DNA from: Hyphomicrobiales bacterium
Lineage (GTDB): Bacteria; Pseudomonadota; Alphaproteobacteria; Rhizobiales; Rhizobiaceae
NCBI GenBank assembly: GCA_900470965.1
Contig: UCCS01000110.1
Span: 1 to 47,612, forward strand
Direction: 5' to 3'
DNA: 47,612 bases
Shown here one piece after another: positions 9,231 through 20,656 of the stretch. The notes under the pieces were generated by a model that saw only the letters and a list, made by a program, of their open reading frames with translations, searched no databases and was not told where the DNA came from. Numbering within the stretch: the stretch's first letter is position 1; the number at the start of each line of letters is the position of its first letter. Both the position numbers and the translations under genes were made by a program.

Positions 9231-9959
9231 ATGAGCCAGAATATCTATGACACGGCGGAGTTCTTCGCCGGATACAGCGCCATGCGCCGCTCGGTCGAAG
9301 GGCTTGAGGGTGCGGCCGAATGGCCGGCGGTTCGGGCGCAATTACCTGATCTCAGAGGCAAGCGGGTGGTCGACCTCGGCTGTGGTTTCGGCTGGTTTGC
9401 CCGCCATGCCCGCTCGGTGGGTGCTGCAAGTGTCCTCGGCCTCGACATATCCGAGAATATGATCGGCCGGGCGAAGGCGGATACGCAGGATAACGCGATC
9501 ACCTATCGGATTGCCGATCTCGAAGAGCTGGAACTGCCGGAAGCCTCATTCGATTTCGCGCATAGTTCGCTCGCTTTTCACTATGTCAAAAATTTCGAGC
9601 GGCTTGTCGCCACAGTCTACCGGGCGCTCGTTCCCGGTTCGCGTTTCGTCTTTACGATCGAGCATCCGATCTTCATGGCGCCGCGCAATGCCGGCTGGAG
9701 CACTGATGCCGATGGGCAGCGCATATGGCCACTCGACGGCTATGCCGTCGAGGGAAGCCGCACAACGGACTGGCTGGCGAAGGGTGTCGTCAAGCAGCAT
9801 CGCCGCCTCGGCACGACTATCAATATGCTGATATCGGCTGGTTTTACGATCCGCCATGTCGAAGAATGGGCGCCGAACGAGCAGGATCTGACCGAGCATC
9901 CCGAATGGGTCGAAGAGCTCGACCGGCCGATGTTTCTGCTGATCTCGGTCGAGCGTTGA
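9231..9959 (+). CDS. class I SAM-dependent methyltransferase
   Basis: A 242-residue Rossmann-fold methyltransferase. Motif I is VVDLGCGFGWFARHAR (about residues 44-59), motif II gives the acidic residue in VLGLDISENMI, and motifs III-IV appear as YRIADLEELELPEASFDFAHSSLAFHYV, all typical of Methyltransf_11/UbiE-like small-molecule enzymes. CCGGAGG precedes the ATG. The acceptor is not evident; the surrounding genes give no pathway clue. Confidence 0.9.
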   Translation: MSQNIYDTAEFFAGYSAMRRSVEGLEGAAEWPAVRAQLPDLRGKRVVDLGCGFGWFARHARSVGAASVLGLDISENMIGRAKADTQDNAITYRIADLEELELPEASFDFAHSSLAFHYVKNFERLVATVYRALVPGSRFVFTIEHPIFMAPRNAGWSTDADGQRIWPLDGYAVEGSRTTDWLAKGVVKQHRRLGTTINMLISAGFTIRHVEEWAPNEQDLTEHPEWVEELDRPMFLLISVER

Positions 9960-10026
9960 GCAAGACAAGCCAGCGGCAATATGCTAACCGACGCTCAGAC
10001 GGGAAACATCAAGAGAAGGGCCCTCA

Positions 10027-11214
10027 ATGACCTCGAATTTCCTCTCGCACCTGCGCGGCGAACTGGCTGCGCTCAAGGATGCCGGCCTCTATAAATCAGA
10101 GCGCGTCATCACGTCGAAGCAGGCCGGCGAAATCGCCGTTGCCTCTGGTGAACGCGTGCTGAATTTCTGCGCCAACAACTATCTTGGCCTTGCCGATAAC
10201 GAGGAACTGGCGGACGCCGGTAAGAAGGCGCTTGACCGTTACGGCTACGGCATGGCCTCGGTGCGTTTTATCTGCGGCACGCAGGAAGAGCATAAGCAGC
10301 TTGAAGCCCGTATCTCGTCCTTCCTCGGCATGGAAGACACGATCCTCTATTCCTCCTGCTTCGATGCCAATGGCGGTCTGTTCGAGACGCTGCTGTCCGA
10401 AGAGGACGCGATCATTTCCGATGCGCTGAACCATGCCTCGATCATCGATGGCGTGCGCCTCTCCAAGGCCAAGCGTTTCCGCTACGCCAATAATGATATG
10501 GCGGCGCTGGAAGAAGAGCTGAAGAAGGCGGAAGGCAGCCGCTTCAAGATGATCGCGACCGACGGCGTCTTTTCCATGGACGGTATCATCGCCAATCTCC
10601 AGGGCGTCTGCGATCTTGCGGAAAAGTACGGCGCGATGGTCATGGTGGATGACAGCCACGCCGTCGGCTTCGTCGGCAAGCATGGCCGCGGCTCGCCGGA
10701 ATATTGCGGCGTCGAAGGCCGTATCGATATCATCACCGGCACGCTCGGCAAGGCGCTCGGCGGCGCGTCCGGGGGTTATACTTCGGCTAAGGCCGAGATC
10801 GTCGAGTGGTTGCGGCAGCGCTCGCGCCCCTATCTCTTCTCCAATACGCTGGCGCCGGTCATTGCCGCCGCCTCGCTGAAGGTCTTCGACCTCATTGAAA
10901 ATGGCGATGCGCTGCGTGAGCGGCTGACGGCCAATGCATCGCTCTTCCGCTCCGAAATGACCAAACTCGGCTTCACGCTGGCGGGCGAGGGTCATGCGAT
11001 CATCCCGGTCATGCTGGGCGATGCGAAGCTTGCGCAGGATATGGCAGCACTGATGCTGAAAAAGGGCGTCTATGTGATCGGCTTCTCCTTCCCCGTCGTG
11101 CCGAAAGGGCAGGCGCGTATCCGCACCCAGATGTCGGCAGCGCATTCGAAGGCGGATGTGGAGCGGGCGATTGCCGTTTTTGCCGAAGCGGGCCGTGAAC
11201 TCGGCGTTATCTAA
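10027..11214 (+). CDS. kbl: glycine C-acetyltransferase (2-amino-3-ketobutyrate CoA ligase)
   Basis: This PLP enzyme splits 2-amino-3-ketobutyrate with CoA into glycine and acetyl-CoA, the second step of threonine breakdown. The 395-residue protein matches the alpha-oxoamine synthase family over its whole length: NFCANNYLGLADN near the start, DDSHAVGFVGKHGRGS in the middle, and the PLP lysine in TGTLGKALGGASGGY. It is followed after only a few bases by tdh, which makes its substrate, so the pair forms the classic threonine dehydrogenase operon. Confidence 0.97.
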   Translation: MTSNFLSHLRGELAALKDAGLYKSERVITSKQAGEIAVASGERVLNFCANNYLGLADNEELADAGKKALDRYGYGMASVRFICGTQEEHKQLEARISSFLGMEDTILYSSCFDANGGLFETLLSEEDAIISDALNHASIIDGVRLSKAKRFRYANNDMAALEEELKKAEGSRFKMIATDGVFSMDGIIANLQGVCDLAEKYGAMVMVDDSHAVGFVGKHGRGSPEYCGVEGRIDIITGTLGKALGGASGGYTSAKAEIVEWLRQRSRPYLFSNTLAPVIAAASLKVFDLIENGDALRERLTANASLFRSEMTKLGFTLAGEGHAIIPVMLGDAKLAQDMAALMLKKGVYVIGFSFPVVPKGQARIRTQMSAAHSKADVERAIAVFAEAGRELGVI

Positions 11215-11237
11215 GAGCCTTGAGGAGAGAAAAGATC

Positions 11238-12275
<1,038 letters not shown>

Positions 12276-12285
12276 GGAAATTGGA

Positions 12286-12633
12286 ATGAAATACGACGGA
12301 AGCTGCCACTGCGGCAATATCGCCTTTACGGTTGAAGGCGCGTTTACGGAAGCAGTCGATTGCAACTGCTCGCTCTGCCGCCGGCGCGGCGGGCTTCTGG
12401 GCTTCGTGCCGCGGGAGAAGCTGCATCTGACGGTGCCGGAAGAAAACCTGTCGACCTATACGTTCAACAGCCATGCCATCAAACATCACTTCTGCGCCAA
12501 GTGCGGCATCGCGCCCTTTGGGGAAGCGACGGCGCCCAATGGCATGGAGATGGCATCCGTCAATCTGCGCTGCATTCCGGCGTTCGATCTGTCTGCCCTG
12601 ACGGTGAATGCGTTCGACGGTCTGTCGCGGTAA
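12286..12633 (+). CDS. GFA (CENP-V/Gfa) family zinc protein
   Basis: A 115-residue protein with the zinc-binding cysteine pattern of the glutathione-dependent formaldehyde-activating enzyme fold: CHCG at the start, CNCSLCRR in the middle and FCAKCGIAPFG later. These proteins form a Mis4-like zinc fold; few have a proven substrate, and true formaldehyde activation should not be assumed. GAGGAAATT precedes the ATG, and the gap to tdh is 10 bases, so it is probably the third gene of that operon. Confidence 0.87.
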   Translation: MKYDGSCHCGNIAFTVEGAFTEAVDCNCSLCRRRGGLLGFVPREKLHLTVPEENLSTYTFNSHAIKHHFCAKCGIAPFGEATAPNGMEMASVNLRCIPAFDLSALTVNAFDGLSR

Positions 12634-12764
12634 GCCGGCTTTCTTGTTCGACGCAGCAGCGGCGTTGCGACGTCGAACTCACGCAAAGTCAAGTGCAGAA
12701 TTTTTCTGCCCTTGTCTTTCCCTGGTGACATACTAAATAAGCGTAGCAATCGCTGGCGCGGTTC

Positions 12765-12789
12765 AAAGCCTGTGGATAAGGCTTTTTCC
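12765..12789 (+). terminator. possible short terminator behind the kbl-tdh operon
   Basis: Six-base arms AAAGCC (12765-12770) and GGCTTT (12780-12785) with a 9-base loop, continuing into a short T run. The stem is short, so this is weak. The remainder of 12634-13078 shows a second T-run at 12806-12812 and the presumed rpoD promoter, but no box I would name with confidence. Confidence 0.35.
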
Positions 12790-13078
12790 GGGTTTTCGGG
12801 GGCTTTTTTTCTGGAAAAGCTTGACGAGAACAAATTTTGTGGGAATCACCGTTCGACTTGAGCGGTGAACTGGGTCAAGGCGGATCGCACAACCATGGCC
12901 GGAAATCCAATAGCAATGAAATTTTGCTGTCCGATGCCGGCTATCGTGGTTAATCAGGCTTTAAATGTCATCCCGTTAGGTGGGTATAGGTGATTCGAGG
13001 CCGGCGCGCACGTGCCAGGCCACGACAGGGCCATTCACCGAAGCGAGTATGAATAGCGTCAGGAAGGCGACGATATAA

Positions 13079-15133
<2,055 letters not shown>

Positions 15134-15163
15134 GCTTTCACGCTTCCAGACGATCGATACCAG

Positions 15164-15193
15164 AACCCGGCCAGCCTTGTTGGCCGGGTTTTT
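15164..15193 (+). terminator. rho-independent terminator of rpoD
   Basis: A 10-base-pair GC-rich stem AACCCGGCCA / TGGCCGGGTT (15164-15173 and 15181-15190) with a 7-base loop, running into a T stretch at 15189-15193, 31 bases after the rpoD stop. Confidence 0.9.
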
Positions 15194-15376
15194 CTCTGCC
15201 TGCGATCCTGAGCGGATTAGCCCGTCGGGGAACGTCTAGCCCGATTGATGGCTCTCGCACCGCTTGTCCCTATGTGGTGACAGGCCTATAATTTCGGCAG
15301 CGGGGGAAGAGAGCGGTCGCGGCGTGCGAGCTGTATCATGCGCCGCGTGACCGTGGCCTCCGTCGGGAGGTGCAGC

Positions 15377-15670
15377 ATGACCACCTACATTCTGCTGATA
15401 AACTGGACCGATCAGGGCATCCGGAACGTGAAGGATTCTGCCAAGCGACTGGATGCGGCAAGGAACATGCTCGGCGGCATGGGCGGTTCCTTCGACAAGT
15501 TTTATCTCACCATGGGCGAATATGACATGGTGGCCGTCTGCGAGGCGCCTGATGATCGCGTGATGGCGCGCTTCACGCTGTCTCTCGCCACAGGCGGAAA
15601 CGTCCGCACGAAAACCATGAAGGCATTTTCGGAAGTGAACTACCGCGACATCATCGCGTCGCTCTCGTAG
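15377..15670 (+). CDS. GYD-domain protein
   Basis: A 97-residue protein fitting the GYD family of small alpha/beta-barrel proteins: MTTYILLINWTDQGIRNVKDS at the start, then GGSFDKFYLTMGEYDMVAVCEAPDD, where the family name motif region reads MGEYD. The function of the family is unknown. The ATG at 15377 sits behind GGGAGGTGCAGC; a longer frame from 15338 adds a non-conserved arginine-rich piece. Confidence 0.87.
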   Translation: MTTYILLINWTDQGIRNVKDSAKRLDAARNMLGGMGGSFDKFYLTMGEYDMVAVCEAPDDRVMARFTLSLATGGNVRTKTMKAFSEVNYRDIIASLS

Positions 15671-15778
15671 GTCAGGATGGCCAATAGCTGGTGATGAGCC
15701 AGATGCGGCGTTGCGGTTGTCCCGCGGCGCTGGCAGTGTCGCTGCGCCTTGAACCCAGAGCATGGACTTGCCTTGCCG

Positions 15779-16519
15779 ATGGAACATGCCGGCCAGTTGC
15801 AGAGAGGAAAGTTCGATCCGGCCTGGCCGGTATCGCTCTTACTGCATCTGGTCATCGGCTTGCTCCTGCTTGCTTTCCTGCCTGATGTGCAGTCCATCAG
15901 GCCTGCGCCGGAAGACAGCATCGACGTTGAAGTCGTGACACCGCCCGCGATCGCTACTCCAACTCCGCCGCCTGCTGTCCAGCCGCTGCCGGACAAGAGC
16001 GAAGACAAAGCAAATTCTGCCGCGGGAGAGGATGCCCCGCCGGCAGCCGAGACGGCATCGAGGGAGGTGCTTCCGCCATTGTCAACATTGCCGAAGCCAG
16101 TGACGTCGGGTCCGCCGGAGCTGACGCAGGCAAAAGAGCTCTTTTCGGGAAAGACGCTGGCTAGTCCACGCAGCCGGAAGGCGCGCCAGTTGCTCGGCAC
16201 ATTGTCCGGCGGGGAGCGCAATCTGCAGCTCTGCAATCTCGAAGCGCTGGAGCAGATCAGCCGTTCGCGTCCGGGCTCTGCCCCTGACCTCGTTGCGCCC
16301 TATGCCATGAAAGCGGAGAAGGTGAGGGGTAACAGCGTCGAGGTGGATGGCGGGGCTTTTCGCAGCAAGCGCAACTGGTTCAACGTCCGGTTCCATTGCG
16401 AGGTCGATCCAGCGGGGCAGGCGGTTGTCGCCTTTGCCTTTGCTATAGGTGACGCCATTCCGAGGAGCGAGTGGCAGGAACACAATCTGGTCGCCGATGA
16501 TGGCGAGGCCGATCAGTGA
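15779..16519 (+). CDS. DUF930 protein with N-terminal membrane anchor (first of a tandem pair)
   Basis: A 246-residue protein with three parts: a short cytoplasmic start, one membrane helix (about residues 14-35, PVSLLLHLVIGLLLLAFLP), a proline/alanine-rich linker to about residue 110, and a C-terminal globular domain. The last part (AKELFSG... RSKRNWFNVRFHCEVD... DAIPRSEW) matches the rhizobial DUF930 type and has two cysteines (NLQLCNLE and FHCEVD) that could form a disulphide in the periplasm. The general plan resembles TonB/TolA: anchor, stiff spacer, periplasmic end domain. The ATG at 15779 is preferred to an upstream TTG at 15749. The next gene is its paralogue. Confidence 0.75.
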   Translation: MEHAGQLQRGKFDPAWPVSLLLHLVIGLLLLAFLPDVQSIRPAPEDSIDVEVVTPPAIATPTPPPAVQPLPDKSEDKANSAAGEDAPPAAETASREVLPPLSTLPKPVTSGPPELTQAKELFSGKTLASPRSRKARQLLGTLSGGERNLQLCNLEALEQISRSRPGSAPDLVAPYAMKAEKVRGNSVEVDGGAFRSKRNWFNVRFHCEVDPAGQAVVAFAFAIGDAIPRSEWQEHNLVADDGEADQ

Positions 16520-16609
16520 GCCTGAAGCGATAGGCGCTGTGCACAAACTTCACGAGGTTTTTTCGATTTGTGGCTTGATGCTGCCAGTTTTAAAGGCCAC
16601 ATCGCTGCT

Positions 16610-17665
16610 GTGACAGAAGACGAAGTCGAACCGGCAGATACGGACCACGAAAAGGAGCACCAGGAGCCTCGCGTTCGCTGGGTTGTGGTCGCGTCCGTGC
16701 TCGTGCATGTTCCAGTCGTCGCGCTCCTCATTTTCGGCTTGCCTGATATTCAGCCGAAGCCTGCAGAAGATGAGAGCGTTAAGGTCGAGCTCGTCCCGCC
16801 ACCGGAAGAGAAGAAGCCCGAGGAAAAGCCGAAAGAGGAAGAGAAGCCGAAGGAGCAGGCGAAGGCCAAGCAGCCACCGCCTCCACCGCCACCTCCGCAA
16901 TCACCTCCGCCTGCCGCAGAGACGGCAGAAAAAACGAAGCAGACGCCTATGCCGCCGATGCGTGTTGTCACGGAATTTGGTGATAAGAATAGTGGTCCAA
17001 AAAAAACGTTGGCAGGCAATTCGTCTGAAGGCGAAGCAAAGCCGGCAACGACGCCCCCAAAGCGCGATGTTGAGCCGCAGCAAATGCCCACAGAGGCCGC
17101 TGCGGAGAAACCAAAAACTGAGACGCCTCCATCAAGGCCCGTTCCAGATGATGTGAAGCTTCCGGAAGTTGCGGCGGCTGATGCTTCTCCGGAGCCAAAC
17201 GGGCCGCCAGCAGACGTGTCGGGTGAAGCCAAGACCAGTATCGAGCAAACCAAGGCGCCGGCGCAGAAAACTCCTGAAAAGCCCAAAGAGGTGGTGAAGA
17301 ACAATGATCTGGCGAATGCCAAGACGCTATTTTCGTCCACTGAGGACGGAAACTCCCTTGCGCAGTCTGCAGTCGACGGTCTCCCACGTAGCAAAAGGGT
17401 GGCCGTTCTTTGCGCCAGTGAGCTTCGCGCCCAACTCGCTTACGGTTCTCCGAGTTATCAGCCCTACGCACTACCCCAGTACGGGTTGCGAGCAGGAACC
17501 CTGCTGAATATCGACGATGCGGCCTTTGGTACGGCCAAGGGTTGGTACCATGTTCGTTTCCGTTGTGAGGTGGATGCGGATGCCACGAAGGTGGTTTCGT
17601 TTGCCCACGAAGTGGGCGGCTTGATCCCCCGTAACCAGTATGGAAAATACGATATTCGCGAATAG
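16610..17665 (+). CDS. DUF930 protein with long proline-rich spacer (second of a tandem pair)
   Basis: A 351-residue paralogue of the gene before it. A membrane helix (VVVASVLVHVPVVALLIFGLP) is followed by a spacer of roughly 200 residues: first Lys/Glu/Pro repeats, then a run of eight prolines, then Pro/Ala/Thr-rich sequence. The C-terminal domain (NAKTLFSS ... LPRSKRVAVLCASEL ... GWYHVRFRCEVDADATKVVSFAHEVGGLIPRNQY) aligns with the first copy, including both cysteines. The GTG at 16610 gives a start shortly before the anchor; an in-frame TTG at 16568 is the alternative. No catalytic motif is visible; an envelope-spanning structural or TonB-like role is only inference. Confidence 0.72.
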   Translation: MTEDEVEPADTDHEKEHQEPRVRWVVVASVLVHVPVVALLIFGLPDIQPKPAEDESVKVELVPPPEEKKPEEKPKEEEKPKEQAKAKQPPPPPPPPQSPPPAAETAEKTKQTPMPPMRVVTEFGDKNSGPKKTLAGNSSEGEAKPATTPPKRDVEPQQMPTEAAAEKPKTETPPSRPVPDDVKLPEVAAADASPEPNGPPADVSGEAKTSIEQTKAPAQKTPEKPKEVVKNNDLANAKTLFSSTEDGNSLAQSAVDGLPRSKRVAVLCASELRAQLAYGSPSYQPYALPQYGLRAGTLLNIDDAAFGTAKGWYHVRFRCEVDADATKVVSFAHEVGGLIPRNQYGKYDIRE

Positions 17666-17771
17666 TCGTCGGCACCTTGGCCGCGTCATTCCGCAACAAG
17701 CCACGCGCAAGGAACCATATCTATCGTTTTCCCATGGCCGTGATGATTATGGTGGATAAGGGGACAATGAT

Positions 17772-17933
17772 ATGTCGAACGAGATCGAGCAGTTCTTCGA
17801 GCGTCAGGAAGAAGCCGTCAGCCTGATGTTTCTGGAAAACAAGGCAGACGAGTTGACTGATATTCTGGTCGCCGCCCTGGAAGAAGCTTTCGAAATTCTT
17901 CTGGAAAGCGCGCCGGCCGAAACCTTCCACTAA
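17772..17933 (+). CDS. small acidic hypothetical protein
   Basis: A 53-residue frame (MSNEIEQFFERQEEAVSLMF ... LESAPAETFH), strongly acidic and predicted helical throughout. Codon choice is ordinary for this genome, and a purine-rich GGATAAGGGG stretch stands a little ahead of the ATG. I do not recognise a family. It sits in the 315-base gap between the DUF930 pair and the kinase gene, transcribed with both. Confidence 0.55.
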   Translation: MSNEIEQFFERQEEAVSLMFLENKADELTDILVAALEEAFEILLESAPAETFH

Positions 17934-17980
17934 AGCGCCACAGCAGTTCAGGCAGAGCCTCTTCCCATCACAGGATCGTC

Positions 17981-18778
17981 ATGGTCGTTCCGCTTCAAGA
18001 GGATGGCAGACTTCCGGTTTCGCTCCGGAGCCATCTTGGTGGCTATGAATGGCGGCGGGACGCTCTCGGGCGGTCGTCGGCCTGTGTTTTTCGTTTGGAA
18101 GGCGAGGGATATCCGGGGCTTTACCTGAAGGTCGAGGAGGCCGGACCGTTTTGCGAGCTCGCCGATGAGGCCGAGAGACTTGTCTGGCTTCGTAGCCAAG
18201 GCCTCGATTGTCCTGAAGTCATCGCCCAGGAGAGCGACGGAGAGCGCAGTTTTCTCCTGATGACGGCGCTGCCGGGCGTGGATCTCGCTACTGCTGCAAC
18301 GCTGCTGCCCGAAGAGCGGATCGAGATCCTCGCCTCTGCGCTTAGCACTCTCCATAACGTCGATATCGGCGCCTGTCCGTTCGATCATCGGCTGGAGAAG
18401 CGCCTCGCGGTCGCTGAAGCGCGCATGCGGGCCGGCGTCGTCGACGAGACGGATTTCGACGAGATACGGCTCGGCAAAAGCGCCTTCTTCCTCTTCAGCG
18501 AATTGCAGCGGCTGCGGCCCGAAAGCGAAAATCTCGTCGTTGCGCATGGCGATGCCTGCCTGCCGAACTTCATGGTCGCAGACGGGCGGTTTGCCGGTTA
18601 TATCGATTGCTGCCGCCTTGGCGTCACCGACCGCTATCAGGATATCGCGCTTGCCTGCCACAGCATCGCCTATAATTTCGGCGAGGAGTTCGTGCGGCTG
18701 TTTCTCAATGCTTACGGCCTGTCGATCATCGATCCCGTGAAGCTGGACTATTATCAGCTCCTGGATGAGTTCTTTTAG
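17981..18778 (+). CDS. APH(3')-type aminoglycoside phosphotransferase homologue
   Basis: A 265-residue kinase-like protein the same length as classical APH(3') enzymes, which phosphorylate kanamycin and neomycin. The catalytic loop is HGDACLPN (H189, D191, N196), the metal-binding Asp is D209 in YIDCCRLG, and K50 and E64 are placed like the nucleotide-binding pair. The downstream DRYQDIALA and the C-terminal LLDEFF match the family closely; the C-terminal carboxylate in APH(3') contacts the drug. All catalytic residues seem present, so an active kinase is likely, but whether its natural substrate is an aminoglycoside is unknown. Codon use is like its neighbours, so it does not look recently acquired. 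Confidence 0.85.
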   Translation: MVVPLQEDGRLPVSLRSHLGGYEWRRDALGRSSACVFRLEGEGYPGLYLKVEEAGPFCELADEAERLVWLRSQGLDCPEVIAQESDGERSFLLMTALPGVDLATAATLLPEERIEILASALSTLHNVDIGACPFDHRLEKRLAVAEARMRAGVVDETDFDEIRLGKSAFFLFSELQRLRPESENLVVAHGDACLPNFMVADGRFAGYIDCCRLGVTDRYQDIALACHSIAYNFGEEFVRLFLNAYGLSIIDPVKLDYYQLLDEFF

Positions 18779-18895
18779 AACTCTTTGATTTGGCGCAATT
18801 CCTGACGCAAAACCGCTGCGCGCTTTTGCTGGACCTGCTTCAGCGCTTGCCCGGCTTACTTCCGACTGGCAAAGTCGGCCGCGAAGGAGATTGCC

Positions 18896-19696
18896 ATGGC
18901 CGCCAGCCAGTTCAGGATGCTGCGCTCGTCCGTGCCCGGCGTGGAGGCCGTGGTGGCGACATCAGGCCATCGTTTCGCGCGCCATACGCATGAGCAGTTC
19001 GGCATCGGCCTGATCTTTTCCGGTGCGCAGAAATCGCTGAGCGGACGCGGCATGGTCGAGGCGGAGGCCGGCGATCTCATCACCGTCAATCCGAATGAGG
19101 TCCATGATGGCGCGCCGATCGGCGAGGCGCGCTCCTGGAGCATTCTCTATTTCGATCCTGCCGTGATGGAGGGTCTTGCGCGCGAGGTTGCACAAGGCGG
19201 GATCGGCCGCTCGGAAATTCCGCGTCCCGTCATTCACGACAGGGTGCTCGCCGAACGATTTCGCGCGCTGTTTTCTGCCGTGACCGGCAACGAGGAACGA
19301 ATGCGCTGCGAGGAACTGCTGTTCTCGGTCATTGCCGATGCCCTGCGGGAAACGGCGATGCGGGAGGAGCCGGCAACGGCACCGCATGCCGTTGTTCATG
19401 CCCGCAGCATGATCGATGATGATCCGGCGGCCGAGATTTCACTTTCCGATCTGGCATGGGAGAGCGGCCTCAGCCGGTTTCAGGTGCTGCGCGCTTTTGC
19501 ACGGGCGACGGGTTTTACGCCGCATGCCTATCTCGTTCAGGCTCGCGTGCATCTTGCCCGACGGCTGATCGCCGGCGGTTCGTCGCTTGCGGAGGCTGCA
19601 GCCGAAAGCGGCTTTGCCGACCAGAGCCATATGACGCGCGCCTTCGTTTCCCGCTATGGCCTGACACCCGGCGCTTATGCGCGCGGCCATTCCTGA
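18896..19696 (+). CDS. AraC family transcriptional regulator
   Basis: A 266-residue regulator with an N-terminal cupin-like ligand pocket (HTHEQFGIGLIFSGAQKSLSG, AGDLITVNPNEVHDG) and a C-terminal double helix-turn-helix (EISLSDLAWESGLSRFQVLRAF ... SLAEAAAESGFADQSHMTRAF). The AraC signature near the end is intact. The EamA transporter gene starts about 70 bases downstream on the same strand, a pairing often seen for regulators of metabolite exporters. Effector unknown. Confidence 0.92.
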   Translation: MAASQFRMLRSSVPGVEAVVATSGHRFARHTHEQFGIGLIFSGAQKSLSGRGMVEAEAGDLITVNPNEVHDGAPIGEARSWSILYFDPAVMEGLAREVAQGGIGRSEIPRPVIHDRVLAERFRALFSAVTGNEERMRCEELLFSVIADALRETAMREEPATAPHAVVHARSMIDDDPAAEISLSDLAWESGLSRFQVLRAFARATGFTPHAYLVQARVHLARRLIAGGSSLAEAAAESGFADQSHMTRAFVSRYGLTPGAYARGHS

Positions 19697-19768
19697 TCTC
19701 CTGCAATTTCGTTCAAGACCCCGCGCTGCCCAACCTGTTTGTTTGCTCCATCTCGAGGGGAGCGGCAG

Positions 19769-20656
19769 ATGAGCAGGGAATTTCAGGGTTACATCTATCT
19801 CACGCTGGCCATGGTGACGGTTGGCAGCACTGTCATCGCCAGTAAGGTCATTGCCTCGGGCCTGCCTCCTTTTACGGCGACGGCGCTACGCTTTGCCGTG
19901 GCTTTTCCCTTGTTCCTTTTCCTCATGCGCTGGACGGGATCGTGGCTGCCGCGGCTCTCCGGGCGGGACTGGCTGATCCTCGTCACACAGGCGGGGGCCG
20001 GGAGCGTCGGTTACACGACCTTGCTGATTTCAGGCCTGTCGCTGACATCGGCGGCCAATGCCGGCGTCATCATCGGCACGCTGCCGGTCGTCTCCGCGGC
20101 GATCTCCATCCTCCTGCTTGGCGAGACGCCGCATCGTTTCCTGCTGCTGGCGATCGGGCTTGCGGCTGCGGGTGTCTTTTCCATCGCCTTTTCGCCGGCG
20201 GCCGGGCAAGGGTCTCTTGTCGGTGATATCATGATCTTCGGGGCCGTCATCTGCGAAGGGCTGTTCATTCTGTTGAACAAGCGGCTTGGTACGGCCATTC
20301 CGCCGCTGACGCAGTCGGCGTTGATGACGGCGATCGGTTTCGTGGTCGCAGCCGTACCGGCTCTGTTCGAGCACCATGATATCGGCAACGGCGTGCAGTC
20401 CGCCGTCGCTGCGGTGATCTATTACGCGCTGGTGCCGACGGTCGGCGGCTTCGTGCTCTGGTATGCGGGGGCGGAGCGCGTAAGCGGTGCGGAAGCGTCT
20501 CTGTTTACCGCCGTGGCGCCGGTATCCGCCGTCATCTTCGCCTTCCTTTTCCTGGGGGAAGCGATCGGCCTCAACCAGATATTCGGGATCGCCTGTGTGC
20601 TCGCAGCCGTCATTGGGCTTGGTTTTGCCAGCCTACGCCGAAACGAGAAAGCTTAG
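19769..20656 (+). CDS. EamA/DMT family transporter
   Basis: A 295-residue inner-membrane protein with ten hydrophobic segments in two EamA repeats of five, from YIYLTLAMVTVGSTVIASKV to the last helix IFGIACVLAAVIGLGF. Members export amino acids, metabolites or drugs; no substrate is deducible. The ATG at 19769 after AGGGGAGCGGCAG is chosen over an upstream TTG at 19739. The final helix pair has the typical motif SLFTAVAPVSAVIFAFLFLGE. The stop overlaps the stop of the convergent AraC gene by a few bases. Probably controlled by the AraC gene just upstream. Confidence 0.92.
   Translation: MSREFQGYIYLTLAMVTVGSTVIASKVIASGLPPFTATALRFAVAFPLFLFLMRWTGSWLPRLSGRDWLILVTQAGAGSVGYTTLLISGLSLTSAANAGVIIGTLPVVSAAISILLLGETPHRFLLLAIGLAAAGVFSIAFSPAAGQGSLVGDIMIFGAVICEGLFILLNKRLGTAIPPLTQSALMTAIGFVVAAVPALFEHHDIGNGVQSAVAAVIYYALVPTVGGFVLWYAGAERVSGAEASLFTAVAPVSAVIFAFLFLGEAIGLNQIFGIACVLAAVIGLGFASLRRNEKA

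Noticed and set aside
12816..12850. A sigma-70 promoter for rpoD from the CTTGAC sequence
   Set aside because: The matching -10 region does not fit the rhizobial CTATAT type at proper spacing.
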